Positions 47,850-59,640 of a DNA stretch of 64,000 nt are shown here, piece after piece (the first letter of the stretch is position 1; the number at the start of each line of letters is the position of its first letter). Source of the stretch: Artocarpus heterophyllus (taxonomy: Eukaryota > Streptophyta > Magnoliopsida > Rosales > Moraceae). The notes under the pieces are model-generated. The model searched no databases. It saw only the letters and a program-made list of their open reading frames with translations, and was not told the origin of the DNA. The stretch is from positions 24,834,728-24,898,727 of the forward strand of contig CM046354.1 in NCBI GenBank assembly GCA_025403435.1. Reading direction: 5' to 3'. The position numbers were made by a program, and so were the translations under genes.

Positions 47850-48006
47850 GGAGTTAGCTCTCCATTCTTTTTGCGTGTAAACACAACCAAACTTTGAAAC
47901 TTTCAAGTTTTAGCTGTCGAGCTGTAGTTCATAACCCGAGAACTTTAGACTTTCGCAAGCTTCTACAAACCCGGGCAAGTAATTTTCCTGAGAAGAATAT
48001 CCAAAA

Positions 48007-50462
48007 ATGAATGACCTTTGCAATTCCCAAAATGTAGATATCTCCTGGTCAGACAACAATACTGACACCGACCAATAGAAAACTATGGAGGTCGAGATTG
48101 AGGAAGTGTCCCCTAAACATGATGAAGCAGCCTAGTTGGTCGAAATACTAAGCCTTAGTGCCAAGACAACACCTGAATAGGAATTTTTGGACATGTTGGA
48201 TGGGAGATGCCTGGTCAGACCGTGCAAGGGCGAAGATCCTTATATCAAAACTACCATTGTTAGCACATCCTGAGTTATGGCCTGGGAGCATGCCAGCTTG
48301 GTGACGGCTGCCTATGAGCCAAGCACCTCAGGTCGAGGTGTCCGGGTTTCCACTCCTATTGCAGGTTAGGTGACCATAGATGTCTCTGACAATGATCGAC
48401 CAGTTGGGGATGCGGAACCTGAGGATGCCAAAGAAAGGCTTGTCGTCACTAGAGTTTGGGGTGTCATCGCTTATAGGAGATCTCGGCTTGGTCAGACATC
48501 TACAGAGGGATACACATGTGCATTAACGGAGTCTTAGCTTGAAGCATTGCGCCAAGAATTTGGTATCCTAGATGATGTCAACCTTGTCTTGCTTGGGAGG
48601 AGGACTCATCACTCAACCCCTCGGCTGGGTATATAATGATGTACACTGAGTTTTTCTAGGCCGAATTTCACCTGCCTTTTCACCCCTTTCTCCGCCGAGC
48701 ATTTAACAACCTAAATATGTGCCCTACTTAGCTCAACCCAAATTGTTATCGTTCCATGATTGGGATGTACATGCTTTTGAGGTATTACCGGGCAACCGAG
48801 ATGCTGTGGGAGGCCTTCAAATAGGTATACAAAATGAAAAGGCTACCTCAATAGTTAAAATAGTATTACTTCATCGGCTTTGAGAAGGATTTTATTTTGG
48901 GCAACCCCAACTTGAAAAAACTGTAGAAGTTTGAGTAGTTCTTCGCTAGGGGGAATTATTTAGCCTGAGTCGGTGAAGCAGCGCCCAAAGATCAACAGGT
49001 CCTAAGGATGCTCAAGCAGGGACATGTTTGGTCAAAAAGGCCATGGGTGCCAAGCAAGCTCATTGATATAGTGGAGCAATTGTACACTAAGTCCAAATCT
49101 ACTCGACAACAATCCTTCTTGCTCCAAAAGTCCAACCTCTCTTATTACGATTGGTTTGGGGAGTCCAACATAACAAATCCTTGCCAAAATATCTAGCTTG
49201 CTCGACTGGCCAAGTAGGTGACAATAGCCAGGCACATCACCATGGACATCTCGAGGCCGAGCACCAGCCAATCTGGGTGGTTGACGAGGGGGCTATCATC
49301 TCCAGTTTTGAGGACTCGTCAAGTGGTTCCCTTGACTTAGGGCCACCTGTTGCCAATGAGGACCTCGAGGACATGATTCGGTGCCCTTATCCATTGCGCT
49401 AGCTCCAAATCAGCGATAAGCTCTGAGTTTTTCTTTTCTTTTTTTTTTTGGTCGAGCTCCCTCTGACTTCAAAATTTTGTTGCAAATATGTCTTCTCGGT
49501 AGAAGTCTAGGGAAGAGTAGCAAAGAATGATAGAGAACCTTCGTTGCTCAAAGGGTAAAGTTGTCTCAGGGTCTAAGAGGAAAAGGACACTGACGACTGA
49601 GTAGCCTCCTACCATAGTCCAACCAGCCGCCTTCGACTAGGGCGAGGGCCTTGTCCAACAGGACCCACCGCCAGCCATCGTGACTGCCATGCAACCACCA
49701 CCAACATAGCCATCGAGGAGGAGAAGAAACACTTGCACTTGGTGATTAAGACCATTGGGGAGACAGTGCCCAGAGACTCATTTTTCAAGAATATCTAGGA
49801 AGAGTCCTTTTAGAGTTTATTCTGGGCTGCCTTTTGCTCTTCCACCAAGGTACATCCAGTTTGTATCCCAACCACCTTTGACTTTGAATTTTTCTTTTTC
49901 CCTAACCACTTCTCTTTTGTAGGCCTGTGTGCTTCTTAAGATGGCCAGCATGGCTGGTGTGCATGAGCTTGGCTTTGAGAAGCAGAAAGTAGAGAAGGCC
50001 GCTCTGGAGAAGGCCAAGGTAGAGAAGGCACTTGAGTCAAAGGAGGCTGAGCTTGAGTAAGCAAAGTTCACCGCCACCCATGTTGGGGAGGATACAAGGG
50101 TCAGTCGAGAATAGTCGAGCAAGGCCAGGGCTGAGGCTGACCAACTTCAGGCTGACTTGTAGGCCACCCGAGAGGAGCACGACTGCTTCTTAAGGGAAGA
50201 GCTACCTATCCATCTAGCTCAAGCCATCGAGGAATTCAATGCATTTGCAAAATACGCAAACAACTACTACCTCAAGTTGACCGATTTATGCAAAAACATC
50301 CTACAGAGGCATCCCAAGGCGGCTAACTTTGACTGGTCGCTTATTATCGAGCCAGAGGTAGACAAGGAGATGGAGCAGGTCAACCGAAAGGCAATGGTTG
50401 ATTTGCATGACAAGGACATGAACGATGGAGTCGGTGGTAGCGGTCCCGAGGATGGAGCCTAG
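48007..50462 (+). pseudogene. antisense extra ORF of Tat element F (Transposase_28 / 'putative gypsy type transposon' domain)
   Basis: Read through its stops from ATG 48007, the recognisable block is CALTES-LEALRQEFGILDDVNLVL, then HLPFHPFLRRAFNNLNMCPT, LNPNCYRSMIGMYMLLRYYRA and YYFIGFEKDFILGNPNL (about 48510-48960). This is the pattern of plant proteins labelled putative gypsy-type transposon (Pfam Transposase_28). The C-terminal part (about 49935-50462) is a Lys/Glu/Ala-rich coiled coil (KAALEKAKVEKALESKEAEL) ending at TAG 50460. A likely intron runs about 49853-49922. At least ten stops are present, mostly TAG. Despite its name the domain has no shown transposase activity; its role is unknown. 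It lies opposite and downstream of the Tat pol. Confidence 0.75.
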
Positions 50463-51190
50463 GCCTAATTTCTTTTGTAATTGTCTCAATCCGGGTTTGG
50501 GAGGTGCCTGATTATTTGTACCTCCCAAAGACAATTTAATTTTTTATTTTTAATGAAATTTTTATTTCATGTTTCAAGTTTATTGTTCCTCAAAAATTAC
50601 AATATTTCTCGAATATGAAATGTTAATTCCATTTTCAATTTGAATGCTTCTCAAGAAAGAAATAATAATTTCGTTATTCCAGAGTTAAAAGCTTCTCAAA
50701 AATTTCATTTTCCAAGTTGAACATTCCTCGGGCGAGGTTGACTATGATCTTCCTTGGGAACAAACTTTCTCAGAAATGAAATGTAGATTCCATTTTTCCT
50801 AAGTTGAATGTTCCTCGGGTGAGATTAACTTTGGTTCGGGTCGTACCCTATAGCCCCCCTTAGATTTTTTTAAGTTTATTTGAACTTTTACAAGTCTAAT
50901 CATGATCAGGAGTTATGTTCTTGAAATCATTGCCGTCTCAAGGCAACTCTTGGCTGGGTTGTCCACATGGTGGTGAACTAGTGGACTAGTGATTCAAGTC
51001 CACTCATGGTCGGTATCATGCCGACTAGCCTCCAGACGGGATTTAGGGTGGCCTCCCCTCTTCAAGGATTTTGGCCTTTTGATGCAAATTGCTTGGAGGA
51101 ATTCTGTGAAATAAATGCTTTAATTAACATTTCTTTTTTACATCTTGGTTCTGCTTAGTAGACCGTGTTATAAAAGAATGAAGCCAGAGG
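50463..51190. other. spacer between the antisense ORF and pol of element F
   Basis: No ORF. Three or more diverged repeats of about 60-130 bp occupy 50560-50850 (units built on 'aagttgaa.attcctcgg' and 'gaaatgt.gattccat'). A minus-strand polypurine run AAGGGGGGCTA lies at about 50851-50861 and could act as a polypurine tract. Confidence 0.5.
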
Positions 51191-51961
51191 TCAAAAAAGG
51201 TTCAAGTGCTCGACATTCCATGGGTGGCTGAGCATATTCCCTTTCATGTTGGAGAGTTTATAGGTGCCTGGCCGAATGATTCTGACCACCTCGTATGGGC
51301 CATCCCACTTTGGTTCAAATGACCCGAGTCCGGGCTGTTGGACTATGACTTTAAAGCTCCTCGGTTGGACCCGCTTGTTGTATTACCGAGCAACCACTTG
51401 ATTTTGTGCTACCATATGGATAATTGCATAGTCTCTTTTCTCCTCGAGTAGATCAAGCTCAGACATCATGATTTTGACATTACAAAGCTCGTCATATCGT
51501 TCGACCTTGGAGCTCAGTAGGCCAACCTTAGCTGGGATAACAGCCTCAGCCCCATAGACGAGGGAGAATGGAGTCTCCCCTATGGCATTCTAGGCAGTTG
51601 TTCAGCATGCCTAGAGCACCTTTGGGAGCTTGTCGAGCCACACGCCCTTGAGGTCCTGTAGCTTTTTCTTCAGGTTATCTTTAATGGTCTTGTTGACTAC
51701 TTCAACCTTACTCTAAGGATAGCTAGGTGATGAGAATACATTCCTAATCCTTAGCTGCTCAAAAACAGAGGAGACTTGATGATTCAAATTGCTTGGCATT
51801 GTCGGTTGCAATGGTATGTAGAATTTCTGAACTGGCAGATGATGTTCTTCCAAATAAAGTTAGTGTATTTAGCATCGGTCATGTTTGTGCACGGCTTGAC
51901 CTCCACCCACTAGGTGAGGTAGTCTATGGCCACGATACAATACTTGAACTGAGACCAGGCT
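51191..51961 (-). pseudogene. Tat F integrase, C-terminal part
   Basis: Minus-strand reading across frames: SQFKYCIVAIDYLT (core, continued from 61661), then KTIKDNLKKKLQDLKGVW, GETPFSLVYGAEAVIPAKVGL, VARYYNKRVQPRSFKV, LGSFEPKWDGPYEVV and HPWNVEHLNLF before the TGA at 51191-51193. The ending is that of Tat/Retand polyproteins. Multiple stops and frame changes. Copia C sits immediately to the right, inside the integrase core. Confidence 0.85.
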
Positions 51962-51966
51962 TGGGG

Positions 51967-53979
51967 TGTTAGACATGTATGCCCTAAGGAGTAAAAATAT
52001 AAAACGTTTTTGGAGACATTTTTATCAATAAAGAATTTATTTATTTATATATACCAAATCTTGTCCTCTTTACGTTCATATTTGTTGAATGTATGATAAG
52101 CAAACAGTAGTCTGAGACTGTCAGTCTAAACCTTAAGAATTGGGCATATGATGGACTGATTATGCGGAAGACACGATTCTTAAAGTGACGGTCTAAAACA
52201 TATGATCCGCAATCGAGGGAATAAAGTTGGGCGCTTTATTCATGTAAAGATTGTTATGTTGTCTATACCCCTTTTGGGAGATGGTTTGTCTTGGCCATCG
52301 GAGTTGGACTCCGTAAATAGAAACATTGGCACCTTGTCATAGGTGACGATGTGTTGGATCGGGACATAAAGTGAATTGATTTGGATTAATAATTCTGTCT
52401 TGGCAAATCAATTCACTTTAGACAGTCATTTGTATTGTATCTTAATCCTGAGACGAATAGTGGGCCCGTTGTCTCGACTTGTGTCTTTTGATGTACCAAA
52501 GGGTGACACCCACATCTCAATAGTGGTATGCATGCCGGTACGTTGGAGGCATGACTCTTGATAGCATAGACTTGTTATTCATAGATATGGAATCCATAGC
52601 TCCTCTTTAGGAGTAATGATATCCTCTTATATGCGTTGACCTATAATTGGAAAACTAGAGCGCTCAACCATTTGGATACATAGCTGTAACCGAACGGTAT
52701 ACTATCTTTGGATGGTAAGTTTTCTAATGGTGAGACAATGGAACGTAAGATAAAAATAATTGGGAAGGTAAGACAGAACTTGTCCTTAAGCCGATTATGG
52801 ATGATCATATGGGGATACGATACACTATGATATGTCATGGAGACTTAGCTACACGAGCTTCGTAATTCTATAAAGTTCGAGAGTGCAGCTCCAAGCTTTT
52901 AGTGGAGTAGCGTTGGAGTTGATAATTGTGAAATGTATATCTGGGATATTGGGTTTCATAATTATCATGAGCTTGAACTTTATAGGTCCATTTTGGTCCC
53001 CTTTGCTAGCTCATAAAATCTTGTAATGACACGGTGTGCTTTTCCAATAATTGGTGACTTATGTCAGATTTATCAGATTGGTTTAAAATTTGTAAGAATC
53101 AAATAATTCATGTCTGTTTATCGGTTGAATTAATTTTGTAAGAAATTAGTTCAAGATAAACTTGTTGAATTATTGCTATCAGATAATTCTTGTCTGTTTA
53201 TCGGTTGGTTTAATTTTGGACAAATTAGATCAAGATAAACTTGTAGAATTATTGTGAATTGATTTATTTTCTTAGAGATTATCTTGATAAAGTTTGTTTT
53301 GATCAGATAACTTCTCTATTGGGTTATTTGAATCAAAACTGAGACTTTATCCTTTAGAATCTCGGGTGAAAAATAAAAGATTTGCGGAGATTTTTTCTCT
53401 AGAGTTTGGCCTACCGGATGACGTGTTGGGCCTGCCGATGGGGCCTGTTCAGCCTGCCGATCAGCGAGAGATAAGATTACTCATTTTCACGCAGATCTTA
53501 TCTAATATTGATCCGAACTTGATTCTGTTTCGAGTTTTTGAGACCTAATTTGATAAGGACTAACCCCAAGACCAATAGCTATATAAAGGGAGTGAGTCTC
53601 ATGATTTACTTAGATCAATTTGAGAGATTAAGAGTGATACTCTTCTAGTGAGCATCTGAAAACTCCCTGAGAGCTTTTGTTCACAAATCACGAACACTAG
53701 CTTTGGGTTCTCTCTAATGGTTGGAAGGAGAGTCACCGGTGGAAGAGCTGTACGTGTGAGCCCACACTCACTCCGGTTGTGGATAGAGAATAGCAAAGAA
53801 GACCAGTTGGTTGAGGCTCTTCTGGAACGTTACTTCTCTACACAGGTTGCGGAGGTTCTTCGGCACACAGAGGTTAGTAAGATCTGTCTAATTTATACAT
53901 ATAACATGTCAAACTTATGTTTTAAAAAATACTCTGATGAAAAGTTTTTAAAATTCCGCTGCGCACTTTGTTTCCAACA
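51967..53979 (+). repeat. 5' LTR of copia C
   Basis: TGTTAG to CCAACA. Motif copies at 53405, 53427 and 53449 (22-bp steps), TATA box at 53580-53588. Confidence 0.95.
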
Positions 53980-53981
53980 AT

Positions 53982-53994
53982 TGGTGTAAGAGCC
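53982..53994 (+). promoter_or_regulatory. primer-binding site of copia C
   Basis: TGGTGTAAGAGCC follows the LTR by two bases; diverged from TGGTATCAGAGCC at two or three positions. Confidence 0.85.
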
Positions 53995-54496
53995 AAGTTT
54001 TTACATAAATTTGCAAGTTTGTGATCATGTTATATACATAAATTTTGTGATCTTAATCTCTCCTATGCTTGAATTAAATTTTATAGAGAGATGGCACTCT
54101 AGGTTTCTATATAATATATATGTTGTCATGGATTATGTGGTGAATGTTTATTAATTAATTATGATTGAGTAAATCATTGTTTAATTATTTATTAATTATT
54201 TAATTCATACCGGTTATGGTTCCTTAGAGATTAGAATGTGTATCTAGGTTTTTCATGTAATTAGATGGCGGATAATCATCACCGTCTAGGAATTGTTATT
54301 TAATTTTAAATTTGTAAGAATTTTGTAATTAAATGATTATTCAGAGAAGACAAAATGAGAAGTCGGATCATAAAGATTGATGATGGCGCCTCTAGGTATT
54401 TCTTCAGTCTCTAATTTTATGTTTTTGAATTGTTGAAAATAAAATTGATAAATTGCATTAAAGTTGTAGTTTTTGGAATGAGTGATTACTGCTCGG

Positions 54497-54706
54497 TCGG
54501 CATGCCGGACGTCATAGTTCGGCAGGCCGATGGTCACAGATCGGCAGGCCGGACGTGCGGTTTGGCAAGCCGACTGTGGGGCAAAAATTGAGGTGCTCTA
54601 TCGGCAGGCCGAACTTTTAGTTCGGCAGGCTGAACCTTCATGGATCGGCAGGCCGGTGTATAAGATCAGCAGGTCGATGAAGCATGACCGGAGATCGGCC
54701 TGCCGA
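54497..54706 (+). repeat. phased 12-bp near-palindrome array in the leader of copia C
   Basis: Nine copies start at 54497, 54519, 54541, 54562, 54601, 54622, 54645, 54666 and 54695; consensus TCGGCAGGCCGA, the last one inverted. Steps are 21-23 bp except 39 and 29. Four CCCCTAGG sites lie downstream at 55211, 55292, 55371 and 55502, with the same 81/79/131 steps as in A. The leader to 55674 has no supported gene. Confidence 0.87.
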
Positions 54707-55674
54707 ATAAGAGCTGCCAAGTGTCCAAAAAAGGTGCAATTTTTTCGGTGCAGTTTTAATTTTATTTTTAAGATGATTCTGAGAAACATTAAATTTGGAT
54801 ATGACCAGAAATATGAAGTATTCGATTCATACGGGATTGAAGACTTGAAGATGGATATTACATGAAGAAGGATACAGCTTGAGGATTCAAGGATGAAGAA
54901 TCGATAAATGTCTCGATTATTCTCTTGTAATCTTAGTTTTCTATTCTCTAGGATGGAACCATAATATTACGGTTATTATTATTTTGCTTGTAGCTTTGCT
55001 TGATTGCTTTGCTTGTCTGCATTATAATATAATTTACCATGTAAATTGATAACATGTCATATAGAATATGGAGTGCCGCTCATATTAAAATTGTTCATGC
55101 ATAATTTTAAAATAAAACCTTAACTTCAAAAGATTGAGTGGGAGAAGGTTTTCGAAGAGAGGACCTAAGGCTTCCATCATTGGTCCATAGGAAGAACATG
55201 GTGGTCCCGACCCCTAGGAAGGGATTTCTATCATGTACCATATTGGATCTCTGAAAGGATAAGGTATTTTAGTGTGATTTATGGTTGCACACCCCTAGGT
55301 GGTGATTATAAATCATAGATAAAATATTGAAACGATGGTTATACACTCACGTTAATTTTATTATTAACCTCCCCTAGGAGCTCTGTTAATAAAATTAATG
55401 GCCAAAGAAACGATTATTAGTATATGTTGGATCATACGGGTCCTGGATGGCATATATTAATCAGGAGGGGATCCGTGTTCCTGATTGAATTTGGCATGAC
55501 TCCCCTAGGAGCTTGTTGAATTCTGAGTTGGGAATTATCGTTGTAAGGTTGTGATATTTTCAAGGTTTTGACACATAAACACATTTGTATGATTTTACAT
55601 GATTGTATTATCTTACTCAATTATTATATATGTTTGCTTATATTTGGTATATGATTCTTTATTTTAGATTGAAA

Positions 55675-56553
55675 ATGTCTAAAAATGCTTTATCATCGAT
55701 ACTTGACAAAAACCAATTAACCGGTGAGAATTAAAACGATTGGAAACGAAACCTGGACATCGTCCTATCCTTTGAGAAACTGAAATATGTACTGATAACC
55801 CCTTGTCCTCTCGAGCCTACGGGGGACTCAAGTAATGAGCAATTCCAAGCGTACGATCGCTGGAAAGATGCTAATGATCAAGCCCGCTACTATGTTATGG
55901 CTAGCATGAACAACGTGCTGCAGGCTCAACATCAGGATTATGAGACTGCGAAGCAGATCTTGGATAATCTTGAGGACATGTTTGGAGGCCAGGCCATAAC
56001 AAAGCGGCAAGGGGCGCTTCGAAAACTCTTAAACTGTAGACAGAGATCGGGGACATCTGTAAACGAGCACATGATGTTGGTCATGGGTTACCTCGCTGAG
56101 GCTCAAACCAATGGAGCCGACATCGATGCTGAAACTCAGATGACTATGGTCTTTAAGACTCTGTCTAAGGAATTTATTCCGTTTAGAGCTACTTTTAATT
56201 TAAGTAATAGATGGGATATGACCTTGACAGAACTGATGAAACAGTTACAGGAGTTCGAACTACTGATCAGGGAGTCTCCTGCTGGTGGTGAGGCCAACAT
56301 GGTAGCTGCTTCTGGTTCCAATCCTAACTCTGGGAATGGAAAGAAGCAACGGGCCAAGAACAGGAAGTCTTCTATTCTTGCTGCTATTAAGAGCAAGAAG
56401 AAGAAGAAGAAGAACCCAAAGAAGCTTAAGTGCTTCTTTTGTGGTAAGGTCAGGCATATAAAGAAGCATTGCAAGGAATTCCTTTCCAAGGGAGGTAGGT
56501 GTGATCTTCTATATTTAGAAACTTGTTTGGTTGAAGAATCCAGTGAAATCTAG
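55675..56553 (+). pseudogene. copia C gag
   Basis: ATG 55675 (MSKNALSSILDKN). A TAA at 55732-55734 stops it after 19 codons (Tyr in A). The frame then stays open from 55897 to 56553: MASMNNVLQAQHQDYETAKQ, RQRSGTSVNEHMMLVMGYL and FIPFRATFNLSN, followed by a Lys-rich linker. The zinc knuckle reads CFFCGKVRHIKKHC, with the usual Gly before His replaced by Arg. It ends at a TAG where B has the Trp before IIDSG of protease. Confidence 0.92.
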
Positions 56554-59500
56554 GTCATAGATTCTGGTGCAACTAATCATGTTTGTGTTTCTCTGCAGGG
56601 ATTCAAAGAAACGAGAAGTCTGCTGTGTGAAGACTTAACGCTTCGGATGGGCGATGGATCCTTGGTCTCAGCAGAAGCAATGGGAGATGTCCATCTTTAC
56701 TTTGATAATTATAGGAATTTAATTTTGCGAGATTGTTTTTATGTTCCTAAATTTAAAAGGAATTTAATTTCTGTATCTTCTTTATTTAAAGACTCCTACG
56801 TGGTATCTTTTAATAGAAAAGTGGTGATTCGTAAAAACAAATCTTTTATCTGTTCTGGATGGATGCAAAATAATCTATATTTTATCAAACCTAAGATGGA
56901 CTTATTGCTTAATGCTGAGATTAATGATAATGACTCAAAAGACATAAAACTTCTCACTCTAATAAGACTTATCTTTGGCATTTGCACCTTGGCCATATTA
57001 ACCTGAATAGGATTCAAAGGTTGGTAAGGGATGGACCTTTAAGTCACTTAAAGGTGGAATCTATAGCTCAATGTGAGTCTTGTTTGGAGGGTAAAATGAC
57101 CAAAAGACCATACGGGTCTAAGGGCAATAGGGCCGAAGGGGTTCTAGAACTTGTGCATAGTGATATTTGCGGACCGATGAACATTCAGGCACGAGGAGGG
57201 TATGAATACTTCGTTACTTTTATTGACGATTACTCAAGATATGGGTATGTATACCTGATGCACCACAAAAGCGAAACTTATGATAAGTTCAGGGAGTTTC
57301 GGGCTGAAGTGGAAAAGCAATTGGGTAGACCCATAAAGGCACTTCGATCTGATCGAGGTGGGGAATACCTTTCTGATGAGTTCTTGGGACACTTGTTAGA
57401 GAATGGGATTTTATCCCATTTGACTGCGTCGGGCACTCCGCAGTAGAATGGCGTAGCAGACAGAAGGAATAGGACTTTGTTAGACATGATTCGGTCCATG
57501 ATGAGTTATTCATCATTGCCTTTATCCTTTTGGGGATATGCACTACAAACCGCATGTTATCTTTTGAACAATGTGCCTTCAAAATCGGTCCCTAAAACTC
57601 CTCACGAGTTGTGGACAAGACGGAAGACATCCTTAAACCATATTCGCATATGGGGATGTCCAGCTCATGTCCTGTTTAAGGATCCGAATAAGTTGGAAGC
57701 ACGTTCAGAAGTTTGCGTGTTTGTAGGATATCTAAAAGGGACTAAAGGGGGTTATTTTTATAACCCAAAGGAAAATAAAGTCGTGGTTTCAAGTAATGCA
57801 ACTTTCCTTAAGGAGAGTTACATGGACGACTTTAAACCTTGAAGCAAAGTGGTGCTTGAGGAGTTAAGGGGTGATTCGTTCACTCCAGAGGTTCCGAACG
57901 AAACCATTCCGATCGGTGTAGAAAAACCAAACAAACCTGAACAACAATCCCAGGGGCTTCGGCGTAGTGGGAGGATTAGGCGTCAACCTGAGAGGTATAT
58001 GTTCAATGGGGAGGTCTTCTTGGCTAAACCGGATGAACATGACAGGGATCCTTATACTTACGCAGAAGCTATGGAGGATGTTGATTCAAGACTCTGGACA
58101 GAGGCCATGAACATAGAGATGAAGTCTATGGAGACTAATTGGGTCTGGGAGCTTGTGGATCTTCCCCAGGGGGTAAATCCCATAGTGTGTAAGTGGATCT
58201 ACAAGAGGAAAAGATGAGTGGATGGAAAGGTCGAAACCTTTAAGGCTAGACTGGTAGCTAAGGGTTATATGCAAAAGGAAGGAATCGATTATGAGGAAAC
58301 CTTTTCGCCTGTAGCCATGCTTAAGTCCATTCGGATTCTCTTGTCCATAGCTGCCGCTCTCGACTATGAGATTTGACAGATGGATGTCAAGAGGGCTTTT
58401 CTAAATGGCTATCTTGATGAGTCCATTTATATGGAACAACCAGACGGGTTCCAGGTCGCGGGTCAAGAAGGTAAGGTTTGTAAGCTGCTAAAGTCTATTT
58501 ATGGACTTAAGCAGGCTTCTCGTTCTTGGAACATAAGATTTGATCAAGTGATCAAGACTTATGGGTTCTCACAAAATGTGGATGAACCATGTGTTTACAA
58601 ACACATTAAGGATGGGAAGGTGGTTTTTCTACTACTCTTTGCAGATAACATTCTGCTAATTGGCAATGACATTGGGGCGTTGTCATCCGTCAAATTATGG
58701 TTGACCAAGCAGTTTGACATGAAGGACTTAGGCGAGGCTAATTTTGTTCTTGGTATCCAGATCTTTTGGGATAGGAAGAACAAAATGATAGCTTTGTCTC
58801 AGGCCGGCTACATAGATAAAATTCTCAGGAGGTTTGCAATACAGGATTCCAAGAAAGGTGGGCCACCATCCAGGTCTGGAATTACTCTTTCTAAGAAAGA
58901 CTCTCCAAAGTCTTATGAAGAAAGAGAATACATGAAGAAGGTGCCTTATGCTTCGCAATGGGTAGTCTCATGTATGCCATGCTTTGCACACGACCGGATA
59001 TTAGCTATACGATCGGGATTGTAAGTCAATTTTAGGCGGATCTAGGACCGAACCATTGGGTTGCAGTAAAGCATACTTTCAAGTACCTGAGAAGGACTCG
59101 AGGGTATATGCTTGTGTATTCAAGTGAGGATTTAACTCCTCTAGGATACACTGATTCAGATTTTCAATCCTGTATTGATTCTAGGAAATCAACTTTGGGG
59201 TTTGTGTTTACTCTGGGTGGCGATGCCATCAGTTGGAGAAGTACAAAGCAAGATTGCACTTTGGATTCAATGATGGAGGCCGAGTATGTGGCGGCTAGTG
59301 ATGCTTCGAAAGAAGCAGTGTGGCTTCACAAGTTCCTTGGGGATCTTGAAGTTGTTCCTGGTATGGATAAAGCGGTATCACTGTACTGTGATAACAGTGC
59401 GGTGGTAGCTAATGCTAAGGAACCAAGATTTCACAAGAAGAGTAAGCAAATTGATCGGAAGTATCATGTGATAAAGGACTTCGTTGAGGGCGGGCATGTC

Positions 59501-59626
59501 ACGGTGTGCAAGATCGTGTCGGAGGACAATTTAGTTGATCCATTTACGAAGACACTTACTGGAAGAGTCTTCGAGAGGCATGTGGAAGCTATGGGGATGC
59601 AAAATTTGTTGTATTTACTCACTTAG
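56554..59626 (+). pseudogene. copia C pol
   Basis: Protease/pre-integrase (56647 onward), a one-base loss near 56940, zinc-binding WHLRLGHINLNRI-type and integrase block (56982-57446: [25 protein letters not shown]), TAG at 57444-57446, the rest of integrase to 57842, RT from about 58040 and RNase H to the TAG at 59624-59626. Stops at 57840-57842, 58215-58217 and near 58375 (Trp in A), and a one-base loss near 58954. The RT catalytic block reads LLLFADNILLIG where A and B keep [12 protein letters not shown], so both the Tyr-Val and the second Asp are changed; the enzyme would be inactive. Confidence 0.93.
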
Positions 59627-59630
59627 TGCA

Positions 59631-59640
59631 AGTGGGAGAT
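59631..59640 (+). promoter_or_regulatory. polypurine tract of copia C
   Basis: AGTGGGAGAT directly before the 3' LTR; the expected plus-strand primer site. Confidence 0.8.

Noticed and set aside
48007..50462. A DNA transposase gene, from the Transposase_28 name
   Set aside because: The family name is historical; no DDE or other transposase chemistry is visible and the position fits a Tat extra ORF.
54497..54706. Regular short repeats that could suggest a CRISPR array
   Set aside because: Units are 12 bp with about 10-bp spacers, mutate freely, sit in a plant retrotransposon leader and recur in its LTRs; no cas genes.
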